DNA of 55,260 nucleotides from an uncultured Pseudohongiella sp. (GCA_902531515.1 CACAEJ010000012.1:1-55260); one strand, 5' to 3'; shown: positions 1 through 9,298, counted from the stretch's first letter. Notes: generated from the letters alone by a model not told the origin. Numbers and translations: made by a program.

Positions 1-1
1 A

Positions 2-2302
2 CAATCGGCAGAAGAAAAGAAACGAGGGTATGAGTCAGACATTACTTATGGAACGAATAATGAATTTGGATTTGACTACCTGCGTGACAACATGGCTTTT
101 AGACTTGATCAAAAAATGCAGAGAGATCTGAATTTCGGTATTGTTGATGAGGTGGACTCTATTCTTATAGATGAGGCTAGAACACCACTGATAATCTCTG
201 GAGCTGCAGAAGACAGCTCTAAACTTTATGTCGCGATAGATAAACTTGTCCCGCGTTTGGAAAAGGGTGACAAGGTGGAAAAATCAAAAATGGAGATGAT
301 GGACAAAAATTATGTTCCAGAAGACACAGGCCATTTCACTGTTGATGAAAAGAGTCGACAAGTAGAACTTACCGAAACCGGACATGAGTATGTCGAGGAG
401 TTATTAATCCAGAAAAAGCTTTTGGTAGAAGGGGAGTCACTCTATGCTGCTACGAATCTTTCTCTTCTTCATCATGTTCATGCTGGCTTGAAAGCTCATA
501 ATCTATTTAAGAGAGATACAGAATACATAGTACAAAATAAGCAGATTGTATTGATAGATGAACACACGGGTCGCACAATGGAGGGTAGGCGATTATCAGA
601 AGGACTTCATCAAGCGTTGGAAGCCAAAGAAGGCTTGAATATTCAGAGTGAGAGTCAGACTTTGGCCTCAACTACATTTCAGAATTACTTTCGGATGTAT
701 AAAAAATTATCCGGTATGACAGGTACCGCCGATACAGAGGCTTTTGAGTTTAGTCAAATTTATGGTCTTGATGTAGTAGTTATACCGACGAACGTCCCTA
801 TGATAAGGGAAGATGCTAATGATTTAATCTATCTTTCGATGGAAGAGAAATTTGAGGCAATTCTACGAGATATAATTGAGATTCAAGATAAGGGCGCGCC
901 AATTTTAGTCGGAACAGCTTCAATTGATACTTCAGAGATATTATCGAGGTTTCTAACCGACAAGAAAATAGATCACGAAGTTTTAAACGCCAAATTCCAT
1001 GAGAGAGAGGCCCAAATAATTTCTCAAGCAGGTCGACCCGGAGCTGTAACAATTGCAACCAACATGGCTGGTCGAGGAACCGATATTGTGTTGGGTGGCA
1101 AATGGGACGCTGAAATATCAGCATTGGAGAGCCCTTCAGAAGAACATCTTTCTAAGATAAAAAAGGAATGGCAGACACGGCACGATCAAGTTATCGAGGC
1201 CGGTGGGCTTCACATTATAGGCACAGAGAGACATGAGTCACGCCGGATAGACAACCAGCTAAGAGGGCGTTCTGGTAGGCAAGGCGATCCAGGATATTCG
1301 AGGTTCTATCTGTCTATGGAAGACAATCTGCTTCGCATCTTCGCTAGTGACGGCGTTAAAAATTTCATGAGGAAAATGGGTATGGAAAGGGGAGAAGCAA
1401 TTGAGGCAGGGATGGTGACGCGCTCAATTGAAAAAGCGCAGCGGAAAGTTGAGGGTAGGAATTTCGATATAAGAAAACAACTACTTGAATACGATAATGT
1501 AGCTAATGATCAAAGAACAATAATTTACAGACAGCGAAACGAATTGATGAGAAGCAACAACATTACTGAACTGTTAGACGGTATGCGTGAGGAAGTTGTT
1601 GATCTGCTTGTAGATGATTATATTCCTCCACAAAGTGTCCCTGAGCAATGGGATATAGAAGGTTTGGAGGGTGCTATTGAGAAGGAATTTGGATCGAAGC
1701 AGCCTATACAGGAATGGCTTGAAGAAGATTCAAAACTTTATGAAGATGAATTGAAGAGAAAAATTACTCAAGACCTTCATAGTCAATACTTAGATAAGTG
1801 CTCTGTCATCGGCGAGCGAATGCGAGAATTTGAAAAACAAATTACCTTACAGATCTTAGATAGACTTTGGAAAGAACACCTTGCTACGATGGATCAGCTT
1901 CGGCAAGGAATCTTTCTGCGCAGTTACGGAGGTAAAAACCCTCGGCAAGAATATAAGCGAGAAGCTTTCGCCCAGTTTACAGGATTAATGAACTCCTTAC
2001 AGCAAGAAGTAACTAAAATTCTGAGTCATATTCAAATCAAACAAGAAGATCCAACAGATGCGATTGACAGGCAAAGAGAAGAAGAGAGTGCTCGAGCACG
2101 TGTAAACTACCAGCATCAATCGGTGTCAGCGCTATCGGGTGATAAAGGGGGGAGTGTTGATTCTTCAACAACCGCCCGAACCGGGAAGAATGAGGAAAAG
2201 AAAAATCCTTTCGTTCGTGATTTACCGAAAGTTGGAAGAAATGATCCTTGTCCGTGCGGATCGGGTAAAAAGTTTAAATTATGTTGTGGGAAGATAGTAT
2301 AA
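2..2302 (+). CDS. secA: Protein translocase ATPase SecA (5' end outside window)
   Basis: SecA is the cytosolic ATPase that drives unfolded preproteins through SecYEG. The reading frame is open from base 2, so the gene is cut by the window edge; about the first 165 residues, including the Walker A loop, are missing by comparison with the usual length. Visible landmarks are the [17 protein letters not shown] stretch at the edge, the [13 protein letters not shown]alker B region, NMAGRGTDI and [13 protein letters not shown] of the second motor domain, and a C-terminal [13 protein letters not shown] zinc-binding SEC-C motif used for SecB and ribosome contacts. The C-terminal zinc tail is intact. 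argJ follows after only 2 bases, so the two are probably co-transcribed. Confidence 0.98.
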   Translation, partial: QSAEEKKRGYESDITYGTNNEFGFDYLRDNMAFRLDQKMQRDLNFGIVDEVDSILIDEARTPLIISGAAEDSSKLYVAIDKLVPRLEKGDKVEKSKMEMMDKNYVPEDTGHFTVDEKSRQVELTETGHEYVEELLIQKKLLVEGESLYAATNLSLLHHVHAGLKAHNLFKRDTEYIVQNKQIVLIDEHTGRTMEGRRLSEGLHQALEAKEGLNIQSESQTLASTTFQNYFRMYKKLSGMTGTADTEAFEFSQIYGLDVVVIPTNVPMIREDANDLIYLSMEEKFEAILRDIIEIQDKGAPILVGTASIDTSEILSRFLTDKKIDHEVLNAKFHEREAQIISQAGRPGAVTIATNMAGRGTDIVLGGKWDAEISALESPSEEHLSKIKKEWQTRHDQVIEAGGLHIIGTERHESRRIDNQLRGRSGRQGDPGYSRFYLSMEDNLLRIFASDGVKNFMRKMGMERGEAIEAGMVTRSIEKAQRKVEGRNFDIRKQLLEYDNVANDQRTIIYRQRNELMRSNNITELLDGMREEVVDLLVDDYIPPQSVPEQWDIEGLEGAIEKEFGSKQPIQEWLEEDSKLYEDELKRKITQDLHSQYLDKCSVIGERMREFEKQITLQILDRLWKEHLATMDQLRQGIFLRSYGGKNPRQEYKREAFAQFTGLMNSLQQEVTKILSHIQIKQEDPTDAIDRQREEESARARVNYQHQSVSALSGDKGGSVDSSTTARTGKNEEKKNPFVRDLPKVGRNDPCPCGSGKKFKLCCGKIV

Positions 2303-2304
2303 AA

Positions 2305-3522
2305 ATGGTTGTAAGATGTGGTTCAAGTAGCAAAATTCATAACGTAGCTGGGGTCAGATTATCGGCAGTGAGTGCAGGAATTCGTTACCAAGATAAACTC
2401 GACCTGGTTCTCATAGAGCTTTCTGAGCAGAGTGCAGTTGCGGGTGCTTTTACGCAAAATGCCTTTTGTGCAGCTCCCGTGGTGATTGCTAAATCTCACC
2501 TATCTTCTCATGATCCGAGGGTGTTTATTATTAATACTGGAAATGCCAATGCGGGAACCGGTGAAATTGGACAGAAGCATGCCCTCGAATGTTGTCAAAT
2601 TGTTGCAAAGCATGCCGAAGTTGCCGTTCAGCAAGTGCTACCGTTTTCAACCGGCGTAATTGGTGAAGAATTACCCGTTAATAAACTTCTCGTTGGCGTT
2701 CCAGAAGCTTTTAGTTGTTTGGATGAAGGCGCTTGGGAAGACGCAGGCATGGGTATTCTGACGACTGATACTAAACCGAAATTAGTTTCAAAACAGATCG
2801 AGGTGGCAGGGAGCCTATTAACGATAACTGGTATGGCAAAGGGTTCTGGAATGATTCGTCCAGATATGGCGACGATGTTAAGTTATGTATTCACTGATGC
2901 TCTTATTGAGAAGGAACTCCTCGATGAAATCTTAGTTGAAATGACAAATAAATCGTTCAATCGAATTACCGTTGACGGTGATACTTCAACAAATGACGCT
3001 GCAATGTTGGTGGCAACTGGTAAATCTGGGGTTTCTATTTCTGAATTTAGTAATTTAAAAAGGGAAGAATTTACTGAAACGCTGAAATCTGTTTTTCATC
3101 AACTAGCCATTGAATTAGTCAAAGACGCGGAGGGCGCGACTAAATTCATTACTGTGAATGTGAAGGAAGGCAGAGATGAGGATGAGTGCTTAAAGATTGC
3201 TTACTGTGTTGCAGAATCGCTTTTGGTAAAAACAGCACTATTTGCTTCTGATCCGAATTGGGGAAGAATACTTGCGGCCGTTGGCAGAGCCGGCGTAGAA
3301 GATTTAGATACTAGAAAGGTCAATATTGATATAGGGAGCGTTCGAATTGTTTCTGGAGGAAAAGTTGCAGAGTCCTATACAGAAGAAAAAGGTAAATCTG
3401 TAATGAGGCGAGATGACATAATTATTTCTATAGAGCTTGGCCGAGGAGCAAACCAAGAAACAGTTTGGACTTCAGATCTTTCTCACGATTATATTCGGAT
3501 TAACTCTGATTATCGCACATAA
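2305..3522 (+). CDS. argJ: Bifunctional ornithine acetyltransferase / N-acetylglutamate synthase ArgJ
   Basis: ArgJ moves the acetyl group from N-acetylornithine to glutamate in the cyclic arginine pathway; bifunctional members also use acetyl-CoA. The family's self-cleavage site is visible as KGSGMIRPDMATML, where the chain splits before the Thr of ATML (residue 190 with this start), and this Thr becomes the nucleophile of the beta chain. The length (405 aa) is normal. I chose the ATG at 2305, just after the secA stop, because GGGAAG lies upstream of it; an earlier in-frame ATG at 2281 would overlap secA and has no ribosome site. Whether it is bifunctional or only transfers acetyl groups cannot be read from sequence alone. 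Confidence 0.95.
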   Translation: MVVRCGSSSKIHNVAGVRLSAVSAGIRYQDKLDLVLIELSEQSAVAGAFTQNAFCAAPVVIAKSHLSSHDPRVFIINTGNANAGTGEIGQKHALECCQIVAKHAEVAVQQVLPFSTGVIGEELPVNKLLVGVPEAFSCLDEGAWEDAGMGILTTDTKPKLVSKQIEVAGSLLTITGMAKGSGMIRPDMATMLSYVFTDALIEKELLDEILVEMTNKSFNRITVDGDTSTNDAAMLVATGKSGVSISEFSNLKREEFTETLKSVFHQLAIELVKDAEGATKFITVNVKEGRDEDECLKIAYCVAESLLVKTALFASDPNWGRILAAVGRAGVEDLDTRKVNIDIGSVRIVSGGKVAESYTEEKGKSVMRRDDIIISIELGRGANQETVWTSDLSHDYIRINSDYRT

Positions 3523-3534
3523 GAATTTTTTCGA

Positions 3535-4488
3535 ATGACACACTCTATTCATGTCGCAGTTGGCGTAATTATAAATGATAAGGATGAAGTCCTAATAACA
3601 TTTAGACCCAAAGATAAACCTCAAGGGGGTTTATGGGAATTTCCAGGCGGTAAAATGGAACCTAATGAGACCATTGAGTTGGCTTTGGAAAGGGAATTCA
3701 GGGAGGAAATCAGTATTCGCTTAAAATCGTATTTTCCTTTTCAAAAAATACGTTGCAGTTATAAAGAATATTCGGTCGTTTTGTATGTTTGGATGATTAC
3801 TGATTATACGCAAATTCCCAGAGGTGCTGAAGGACAAGATATAGAATGGCGCCCTATTAAATTATTGGACTGTGAAGATTTTCCCGAAGCAAATAGACAA
3901 ATCATTAAAGTTCTCAAGCTACCGAAGTTTCTTCCGATTACACCAGATCTCAAAGACTCTGAATCTCTCAAAAAAATCCTGGAGGCATACAGCACGCAGA
4001 GCGTTAGTCTGGTGCAGTTTCGACAAACTCATCTAGATCCAGGGGGATATTTAAGTTTTTTTAAAGAAGCACAGATTGTAGCTAAAAAGTACGGTATCAG
4101 ATTGATTTTTAATGGTGAGTTGCAGGACTTTCAAAAAACCGAGGCGGCGGGGTTTCATGCTAACTCCCAAAGACTAATGCAGATGACAAATAGGTGTATC
4201 GAAAGCTATAGATATTTTGGTGCCTCTTGTCACAATGTAAATGAACTAAAGAAAGCTTTGGAGCTGGGTGTAGACTATGTTTCTCTATCACCGGTTCTTG
4301 AAACGAAAAAACATAATGACTGTATGGGTTGGGAAAAGTTTCACAAGTTAGCTTTCGGGGTGCATTTGCCGATATATGCTTTGGGAGGAGTCGGCGTAAA
4401 GGATTTGGGAGTAGCAAGGGTAAATGGAGCATACGGCGTTTCAGGTATTTCTTCATGGCTGAAAAATACTGATTTTAACCCTAACTAA
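3535..4488 (+). CDS. Nudix hydrolase fused to a ThiE-like domain
   Basis: This is a two-domain protein of 317 aa. Residues about 1-130 form a MutT-like Nudix domain: the Nudix box runs from GGKMEPNE through REFREEISI, with the usual final Gly replaced by Ser. MutT proteins hydrolyse oxidised nucleoside triphosphates such as 8-oxo-dGTP. Residues about 140-315 resemble thiamine-phosphate synthase, with LVQFRQ, GASCHN, DYVSLSPV and ALGGV in the expected order. The fusion after secA-argJ is a known arrangement in Pseudomonas-like genomes. The role of the ThiE-like half is not established, and the expected phosphate-binding Gly-rich loop is modified, so true thiamine synthesis is uncertain. It lies 12 bases after argJ. 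Confidence 0.88.
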   Translation: MTHSIHVAVGVIINDKDEVLITFRPKDKPQGGLWEFPGGKMEPNETIELALEREFREEISIRLKSYFPFQKIRCSYKEYSVVLYVWMITDYTQIPRGAEGQDIEWRPIKLLDCEDFPEANRQIIKVLKLPKFLPITPDLKDSESLKKILEAYSTQSVSLVQFRQTHLDPGGYLSFFKEAQIVAKKYGIRLIFNGELQDFQKTEAAGFHANSQRLMQMTNRCIESYRYFGASCHNVNELKKALELGVDYVSLSPVLETKKHNDCMGWEKFHKLAFGVHLPIYALGGVGVKDLGVARVNGAYGVSGISSWLKNTDFNPN

Positions 4489-4496
4489 AGGAGCGG

Positions 4497-4691
4497 TTAT
4501 TGAATACCCTCGTTATCATCATCGGAATACTGTGAGACGGACTCGCCTTCAATTACATGCTTCCCAGTTGCCCATTCCCCAAAATCAATAAGTTTACATC
4601 GTTCGCAACAAAAAGGTCTGAATTTATTACCATCGTTCCACTCCACCCTTTTGTCACAAGTAGGACAATTAATTACTTTGGAAATGATCAC
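4497..4691 (-). CDS. yacG: DNA gyrase inhibitor / zinc-binding protein YacG
   Basis: This 64-aa protein has the YacG zinc site: CPTC (C9, C12) and CCERC (C28 and C32 as the likely ligands, with an extra C29), followed by the family signature CKLIDFGEWA. YacG of Escherichia coli binds GyrB and inhibits gyrase. The C-terminal 20 residues are acidic and probably disordered. Its ATG overlaps the coaE stop by 4 bases, so it is translationally coupled downstream of coaE. The end faces the end of the Nudix-ThiE gene 8 bases away. Confidence 0.95.
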   Translation of the reverse strand: MIISKVINCPTCDKRVEWNDGNKFRPFCCERCKLIDFGEWATGKHVIEGESVSQYSDDDNEGIQ

Positions 4692-5287
4692 TTTTCTATC
4701 GCCATGCTAAGATAATTTTGATGAAGAGCTTCCAATTCCACTCGAACTGACTGGAGATCTTGCTCATTATTTATTATATCATCGGCCATACTCAGGCGCT
4801 GAAGTCTTGTTAGCTGAGAATTAATTATAGCTTTGACGGTCGCTTCAGAGCCGCCATCCCTCGATAGGGTGCGTTTGAGTTGGACCTCGGGTGAAACATC
4901 CACTACTAAAATACGATTTACCAATTTATGTTGGTCTGTCTCTAGCAGTAAAGGAGATTCTAGTATTACGTATTGGGATAAAGCTAACTTCATTAACTGA
5001 CTAATTTCGTCTTCAATGAGTGGGTGCAATAAGTTCTCTAACCAAATTCGCTTTCTTTCATCGCTAAAAATTATCTCTCGTAAAAGAGATCTATTCAAAC
5101 CATTGCTTTCGGTTAATATCTGATCACCAAATTTTTTCTTTATTTTCAAAAGGGCGGATGTCCCTGGTTCTACTACCTTTCTCGCTAATTGGTCTGCGTT
5201 TATTACTTCTATATTATTTTCTGAAAAAAAATTAGCTATGGTTGTTTTACCGCTGCCTATTCCTCCGGTCAGGCCGACAATATACAT
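4688..5287 (-). CDS. coaE: Dephospho-CoA kinase
   Basis: CoaE phosphorylates the 3' hydroxyl of dephospho-CoA, the last step of coenzyme A synthesis. The P-loop GGIGSGKTT is at residues 8-16, followed by the INADQLAR segment and the LESPLLLE region typical of the family. The length (199 aa) is normal. It sits between pilD and yacG, the usual order in pseudomonads, with a 5-base gap to pilD and a 4-base overlap with yacG, so the three probably form one leftward operon. Confidence 0.97.
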   Translation of the reverse strand: MYIVGLTGGIGSGKTTIANFFSENNIEVINADQLARKVVEPGTSALLKIKKKFGDQILTESNGLNRSLLREIIFSDERKRIWLENLLHPLIEDEISQLMKLALSQYVILESPLLLETDQHKLVNRILVVDVSPEVQLKRTLSRDGGSEATVKAIINSQLTRLQRLSMADDIINNEQDLQSVRVELEALHQNYLSMAIEK

Positions 5288-5292
5288 CTCGC

Positions 5293-6159
5293 CTACCTTA
5301 AAATGTTGGTTAAGTAGAAATCATTTATCTGCGTGCCACATACTATAAAAATTAAAGCAGCGACAGAGAGGTACGGGCCAAAAGGTATAGGCTGAGTTTT
5401 ATTTTTTCCGAAAAAGGTGATCACAAAAATCCCTGATACCGCGCCAATTAATGATGAAATAATAATTGTTGTAAACAAGCTTTGCCAGCCTAACCAAGCG
5501 CCAATTGCTGCTAATAGTTTAAAATCCCCATGTCCAATTCCTTCTTGCTTTCGGATTAACTTGAAAAACCAATTTACAGTCCATAAAGATAAATATCCTA
5601 AAATAGCGCCCAAGACGGATTCGTTCAAGCTAACTCCTGCTATCATGCCCCCTGAATTAAGAATCAAACCGACCCAAATAAGCGGTTGGGTAATTTCATC
5701 GGGAATTAGATGATGGTAAAAATCTATTATTGCAACAATAAGCAGAGACCACATCAGAAGTATCAGGACAAAAGACATAGAAGTCAGTCCAAAGTAGTAG
5801 ACGAGAAACATTGTCAGAAGACCACAGATTAATTCTGTAATCGGATATCGATTTGAAATCTCTTTCCCGCAATGTGAGCACTTTCTGTTGAGGTAAAAAT
5901 AACTCAGCAGTGGAATATTTTCCCATAGTCTAATTTTATACTTGCAGAGAGGACAATGGGAGGGCGGCCAAAATAAATTAAAACTTTCGCTCTTAGCCCT
6001 GCTATTTGAACCTTGTACTTGTAGGCCTTGGGATTCTAAGAATTCACTTGACTCATATATCCAGTTGGTTTGTAGCATTATCGGTAATCGATAAGTGACT
6101 ACATTGATGAAGCTGCCCACAATGGCTCCAAGTAAAAAAGTCATCAATATTGATAGCAT
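5293..6159 (-). CDS. pilD: Type IV prepilin peptidase / N-methyltransferase PilD
   Basis: PilD is an inner-membrane aspartic protease that cleaves leader peptides of type IV pilins and type II secretion pseudopilins and methylates the new N-terminus. The cytosolic zinc loop is present (CPLC at 69-72, CSHC at 94-97). The two aspartates sit in IDFYHHLIPDEIT (D146) and GHGDFKLLA (D212). About seven or eight hydrophobic segments are present in the 288 aa. pilB and pilC, normally upstream, are not beside it here, so the pilus or secretion genes must lie elsewhere. It heads the pilD-coaE-yacG group. Confidence 0.96.
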   Translation of the reverse strand: MLSILMTFLLGAIVGSFINVVTYRLPIMLQTNWIYESSEFLESQGLQVQGSNSRAKSESFNLFWPPSHCPLCKYKIRLWENIPLLSYFYLNRKCSHCGKEISNRYPITELICGLLTMFLVYYFGLTSMSFVLILLMWSLLIVAIIDFYHHLIPDEITQPLIWVGLILNSGGMIAGVSLNESVLGAILGYLSLWTVNWFFKLIRKQEGIGHGDFKLLAAIGAWLGWQSLFTTIIISSLIGAVSGIFVITFFGKNKTQPIPFGPYLSVAALIFIVCGTQINDFYLTNILR

Positions 6160-6320
6160 ATTTTTTTAAGGTTTCAGCTGAGCGTCTGTTATAGTTAATG
6201 TTTAATTTATTCACCTGATTCCTAAAGCATACATCAGACCGATGCATACTCGATAGACTTTGTGCTTTTTTCCCTTTTGTGGCGAGTGCGACATATCCTT
6301 TAACTTTGTCGAGCTTAAAG

Positions 6321-6503
6321 TTTTGACAAACTAAATTATTTCCTAAAATTAACCATTCCTCATATTTTGCTCAGGGGGTAGTTTGAGTAATTTAAGGCAT
6401 TGAAATTATTAGTTAAAACTACTGATTTTGACAACGTACTGCTAGAGTATAGCTTGAAAATTTCTAAGATGTAGTTTAATGTTCGGACTGTGGTTTGAGT
6501 AAT
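6321..6503 (+). repeat. Imperfect direct repeat of a two-part motif
   Basis: TTTTGACAA occurs at 6321 and again at about 6426. GTAGTTTGAGTAAT occurs at 6378-6391 and GTGGTTTGAGTAAT at 6490-6503, a 13 of 14 match. The two parts keep the same order with nearly the same spacing (about 57 and 64 bases), giving two units about 105-112 bases apart. The sequence between the motifs is not conserved, so this may be paired regulator sites, a decayed duplication or chance. Confidence 0.4.
6323..6349 (+). promoter_or_regulatory. Possible sigma-70 promoter upstream of cytochrome c gene
   Basis: TTGACA at 6323-6328 is followed after 15 bases by TAAAAT at 6344-6349. The hexamers are good but the spacer is short. 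A second TTGACA at 6428-6433 has TATAGC 14 bases later. Either would read towards the cytochrome gene at 6589. Confidence 0.3.
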
Positions 6504-6588
6504 GCTTTGTTAGCAATGGTGGATTTTTAATGAATAATTCGGGCAATAAATTTTCATGCTCTCTGCTCTACGATTAAGGAGTTTTGTG

Positions 6589-6981
6589 ATGATACTCGAT
6601 GGTAAAAGTTTGCGTTTCATAATTTTGCTGACAACCTTGGCTGTGAGCTTTACCTCACTTGCTCAGGATAAAACCGTGAATGATGGTGTTTTCACGGAAG
6701 CACAAGTGTCTGCAGGCCAGGCTGTTTATGATGCACAATGCAAGACTTGCCATAATATGCGTTTCTACAGAGACACTTTGAGATCATGGAATAACCAGCC
6801 ACTTCTTTATCTCTGGGAATCGATTATGGGGACCATGCCAGCAGATAACCCGGGATCCTTAATGTTTGAGGAATATACGGATGTTATTGCTTACATTCTT
6901 TCTGAAAATGGATTTCCTACCGGAGAATCAAAGCTAGATCCGGACAATGGTATGGATAGTATCGCTATTGTAGCTCCATAG
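6589..6981 (+). CDS. Exported class I c-type cytochrome
   Basis: This is a 130-aa mono-heme cytochrome. A signal peptide covers about residues 1-25, with the hydrophobic run FIILLTTLAVSF and probable cleavage after SLA. The heme site CKTCH is at 51-55, and Met83 in GTMPADNPG is the likely distal axial ligand. The protein therefore carries electrons in the periplasm. The partner cannot be read from the neighbours. I chose ATG 6589 because AAGGAG ends 7 bases before it; the in-frame ATG at 6556 has no ribosome site and puts charged residues before the signal peptide. Similar domains occur as partners of periplasmic dehydrogenases, but no dehydrogenase gene is adjacent. Confidence 0.85.
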   Translation: MILDGKSLRFIILLTTLAVSFTSLAQDKTVNDGVFTEAQVSAGQAVYDAQCKTCHNMRFYRDTLRSWNNQPLLYLWESIMGTMPADNPGSLMFEEYTDVIAYILSENGFPTGESKLDPDNGMDSIAIVAP

Positions 6982-7003
6982 ACTGAAGGCGCGATTTTTA
7001 AGA

Positions 7004-7720
7004 TCATTTTTGATCCTGGTTTAAAATAGATTCCGTACATTCGTCTCTCATCCGAGAGATTGTGCTTCTATCGTTTGAGCTTAACTGCAAATCGTATTTT
7101 GCCGAAATCTGATTCCAAAGATTTATGTATTCGCATTGGAATTCGTCTCGAGGTAGATATCGACTTGGGCCTCGGTCCCGCTTACGCCTAATCTCTCTTC
7201 TTTCAACAAGCATAATGTTTAGAGGATCGTTGGCAAATAGGAGCTTCTTTTCAGCCATCCAACGGTCTCCACCATGAGTATGTGCATACATTCGAGGTAT
7301 GACGTGATCAACTTCGAGCTTGACTGCGACCTCAAATACTTCCCCAGTATATTCGTCTAACCATTCGCCTGTTCGGACTACGCAATTTCTAGGGTTGGTA
7401 TAACGAACTTCACTCCTGCTGGTAAGAACGAGCATCTCTTGTCTAGTTGACTGACAGTCTCCATCAAAATCTTCTTCAAAAGACCAATCATCTTCATTGA
7501 AGAATTTTTCTCGCTTTCGATAGTCGGTAAGCAAACTATCCCTTGAGCGTCTCCTAAAATCGAATGTATCCGGCATCTCGCAGGCTGTCACGTGACAATG
7601 GTAGGATTGCCCCCAGTAATGCCCACCGTTTAAGTCTACGTTACCCGCGTGGCCAACCAATTGGGTGGGAAGCCAGAGTAAAAATGCCCCAAAAAAGGAA
7701 AAATTTGGCTTAGTTTTCAT
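7004..7720 (-). CDS. Secreted HNH-family nuclease (DUF1524/GmrSD-like fold) with YHCH segment
   Basis: This 238-aa protein begins with a signal peptide (about 1-25, ending near GHA). Residues 30-47 carry GGHYWGQSYHCHVTAC, a His/Cys segment that may bind metal. The C-terminal half matches secreted HNH proteins: CQSTRQEML, then EVDHVIP with the DH pair at 138-139, then FANDPLN at 162-168, and a basic RRKRDRGPSRYLP stretch where the family has an Asn-Arg-x-Lys motif. Six Cys residues fit disulfides outside the cytoplasm. Start: the ATG at 7720 has GGGAGGG 7 bases upstream; an earlier in-frame start at 7783 would overlap nadC. It follows nadC by 26 bases. Likely role: extracellular or periplasmic DNA or RNA degradation, by inference. 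Confidence 0.8.
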   Translation of the reverse strand: MKTKPNFSFFGAFLLWLPTQLVGHAGNVDLNGGHYWGQSYHCHVTACEMPDTFDFRRRSRDSLLTDYRKREKFFNEDDWSFEEDFDGDCQSTRQEMLVLTSRSEVRYTNPRNCVVRTGEWLDEYTGEVFEVAVKLEVDHVIPRMYAHTHGGDRWMAEKKLLFANDPLNIMLVERREIRRKRDRGPSRYLPRDEFQCEYINLWNQISAKYDLQLSSNDRSTISRMRDECTESILNQDQK

Positions 7721-7746
7721 TTTCCAACCCTCCCGAGTATTGATTT

Positions 7747-8583
7747 TTATTCTAAAAGAAGTGAGAAATCTATTGCGCGACAATGCTTAGTTAAAGCTCC
7801 TATCGATATATAATCTATGCCAGTTTTTGCAATATTTGCAAGAGATTCTTGATCTATCCCGCCAGAAACTTCTAGCTTGACAGAGTGAGAGTTTATTGAG
7901 ACTGCTTTTTTCATATCCGTTATATGAAAATTATCTAGCATAATTATATCCGGTTTCAAACTTAGCGCCTCTCTAAATTCCTCTAAATTTTGAACTTCAA
8001 CTTCGAGTGTTTTACTTGGATTCATCTTGCGCGCTTCTGCGATTGCGTTCGAGATATTTCCGCATGACTTGATATGATTCTCTTTGATTAAGAAAGCGTC
8101 ATAAAGCCCTGCTCTGTGATTAAATCCTCCAGCAATCTTTACTGCATATTTCTGCGCAGTTCTGAGTCCTGGCAGTGTTTTTCGTGTGTCTAATAATTTA
8201 GTAGAAGTATCTCTTAGTATTTCTAAGTATTCGTTCGTAGTAGTTGCAGTTCCTGATAAGGTTTGAAGGAAATTAAGCACGGTTCGCTCACCAGATAATA
8301 TAGCTCTTGCATTCCCAAAGATGCTAGCCACTTTATTACCAATTTTTATATTAGCACCTTCCTCGAATTCCCATTCAATTTGCAGAGAGCTGTCAATCTT
8401 CCCATAAGCATCCTGTACCCAGGGAATTCCGCAAAGTATAGCATTTTCTTTGCAGATTATATTCGCCTTAACTTTTAGATCCTTTGGTATAAGTGCGGAA
8501 GTAACATCGCCGTCACCAATATCTTCTTTAAGGGCAAGACTAACAATAAGGCCTAGATCATTTGGTAAAGAATTATTAGTCAC
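7747..8583 (-). CDS. nadC: Nicotinate-nucleotide pyrophosphorylase (quinolinate phosphoribosyltransferase)
   Basis: NadC makes nicotinate mononucleotide from quinolinate and PRPP in de novo NAD synthesis. The family landmarks are clear: EDIGDGDVTS near the N-terminus, LDTRKTLPGLR, YAVKIAGGFNHRAGLYD, IKENHI, and LEVSGGI and YISIGALT near the C-terminus. The length (278 aa) is normal. The start lies 4 bases after the stop of the aspartic protease gene in the same direction, suggesting co-transcription. nadD, a later step, lies at 41798 in this window. Confidence 0.97.
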   Translation of the reverse strand: MTNNSLPNDLGLIVSLALKEDIGDGDVTSALIPKDLKVKANIICKENAILCGIPWVQDAYGKIDSSLQIEWEFEEGANIKIGNKVASIFGNARAILSGERTVLNFLQTLSGTATTTNEYLEILRDTSTKLLDTRKTLPGLRTAQKYAVKIAGGFNHRAGLYDAFLIKENHIKSCGNISNAIAEARKMNPSKTLEVEVQNLEEFREALSLKPDIIMLDNFHITDMKKAVSINSHSVKLEVSGGIDQESLANIAKTGIDYISIGALTKHCRAIDFSLLLE

Positions 8584-8587
8584 TATA

Positions 8588-9121
8588 TCAATTTGGTATT
8601 TGTCTTAGGGTCAAAGTTGCGCCTACCTGAGAGAAGTCGATTTCTTTGAGTGCGCTCATGCCAAGAAGTATTGTGTCGTTAAACATAGTAGGTGTAATAC
8701 TCGCTGCTACATTCTGTAGAGAAATGTTTCCTAAAGTCAATGAGTTTAGTTCTGTTGCATATACATGCACAGAACCGTTAGCAGTAGCTGCTATCCTGGC
8801 ATTGCCTTTCTTGAGATTTGCTTGGCTGGCTATAGTTTCGGGAATTGCGACATCGGTTGCACCAGTGTCTACTAGAAAAGTAACAGGTACACCATTTATT
8901 GTGCCATTAGCGGTGTAATGTCCCTGTAGATTTCTTCGCAGTGTAACTTCTCTTATACCAGAAAGTAATTCGACCGATTCAGGATTGCGATTGGGGTTGA
9001 ACTGTCCCTGTAACAGATCATCAAAAACTAGGGTAAGCAGTATAAGCCCGATTGCGAAGCTTAAGATCAACATTCCCTTGCCGGTGGTGCTACCAGGATT
9101 ATTATAGTTGGATTTAGACAT
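8588..9121 (-). CDS. Membrane-anchored retropepsin-like aspartic protease
   Basis: This 177-aa protein has one membrane segment at about 16-34 (MLILSFAIGLILLTLVF), then a single retropepsin-like domain. The active-site motif is FLVDTGATDVAIP, with Asp85 of DTG. LGMSALKEIDFSQVG near the C-terminus is typical of the family. With one DTG per chain it should work as a dimer, with the catalytic domain in the periplasm. It belongs to the bacterial clan AA group often found beside nadC-ampD in gammaproteobacteria. Its substrate is not known to me. It is first in the leftward group with nadC and the HNH nuclease. Confidence 0.88.
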   Translation of the reverse strand: MSKSNYNNPGSTTGKGMLILSFAIGLILLTLVFDDLLQGQFNPNRNPESVELLSGIREVTLRRNLQGHYTANGTINGVPVTFLVDTGATDVAIPETIASQANLKKGNARIAATANGSVHVYATELNSLTLGNISLQNVAASITPTMFNDTILLGMSALKEIDFSQVGATLTLRQIPN

Positions 9122-9298
9122 CGGTTAATTATGAACCAACAACTTATGAATAGAAAGATCGCCTTCAATGGAAATTATCGCATAAAGATGGAGAATTGAA
9201 ATTTAGTTTCTAATTGACTTCATCAGGGAGTTCAAGAGCCCTTTAAAACTTAATTTCGTATGCTACCATTATTTCTTAGAATCTATTGGAAGCTAGGT

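Larger units (their letters stand above)
6160..6588. other. Intergenic region between divergent pilD and cytochrome c gene
   Basis: This gap of about 430 bases has no convincing coding frame; a short leftward frame over its left end is an antisense or out-of-frame extension of pilD. It is AT-rich. It must carry the promoters of two divergent genes. It holds two copies of TTTTGACAA and two of a GTTTGAGTAAT-containing motif, listed separately as an imperfect repeat. Confidence 0.6.

Noticed and set aside
816..1124. A 102-codon leftward open frame inside secA
   Set aside because: It is antisense to well-conserved secA sequence and has no domain or ribosome site.
7003..7016. GATCA/TGATC hairpin between the convergent cytochrome and HNH genes
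   Set aside because: Only a 5-bp stem, overlapping the HNH stop, with no T run after it.
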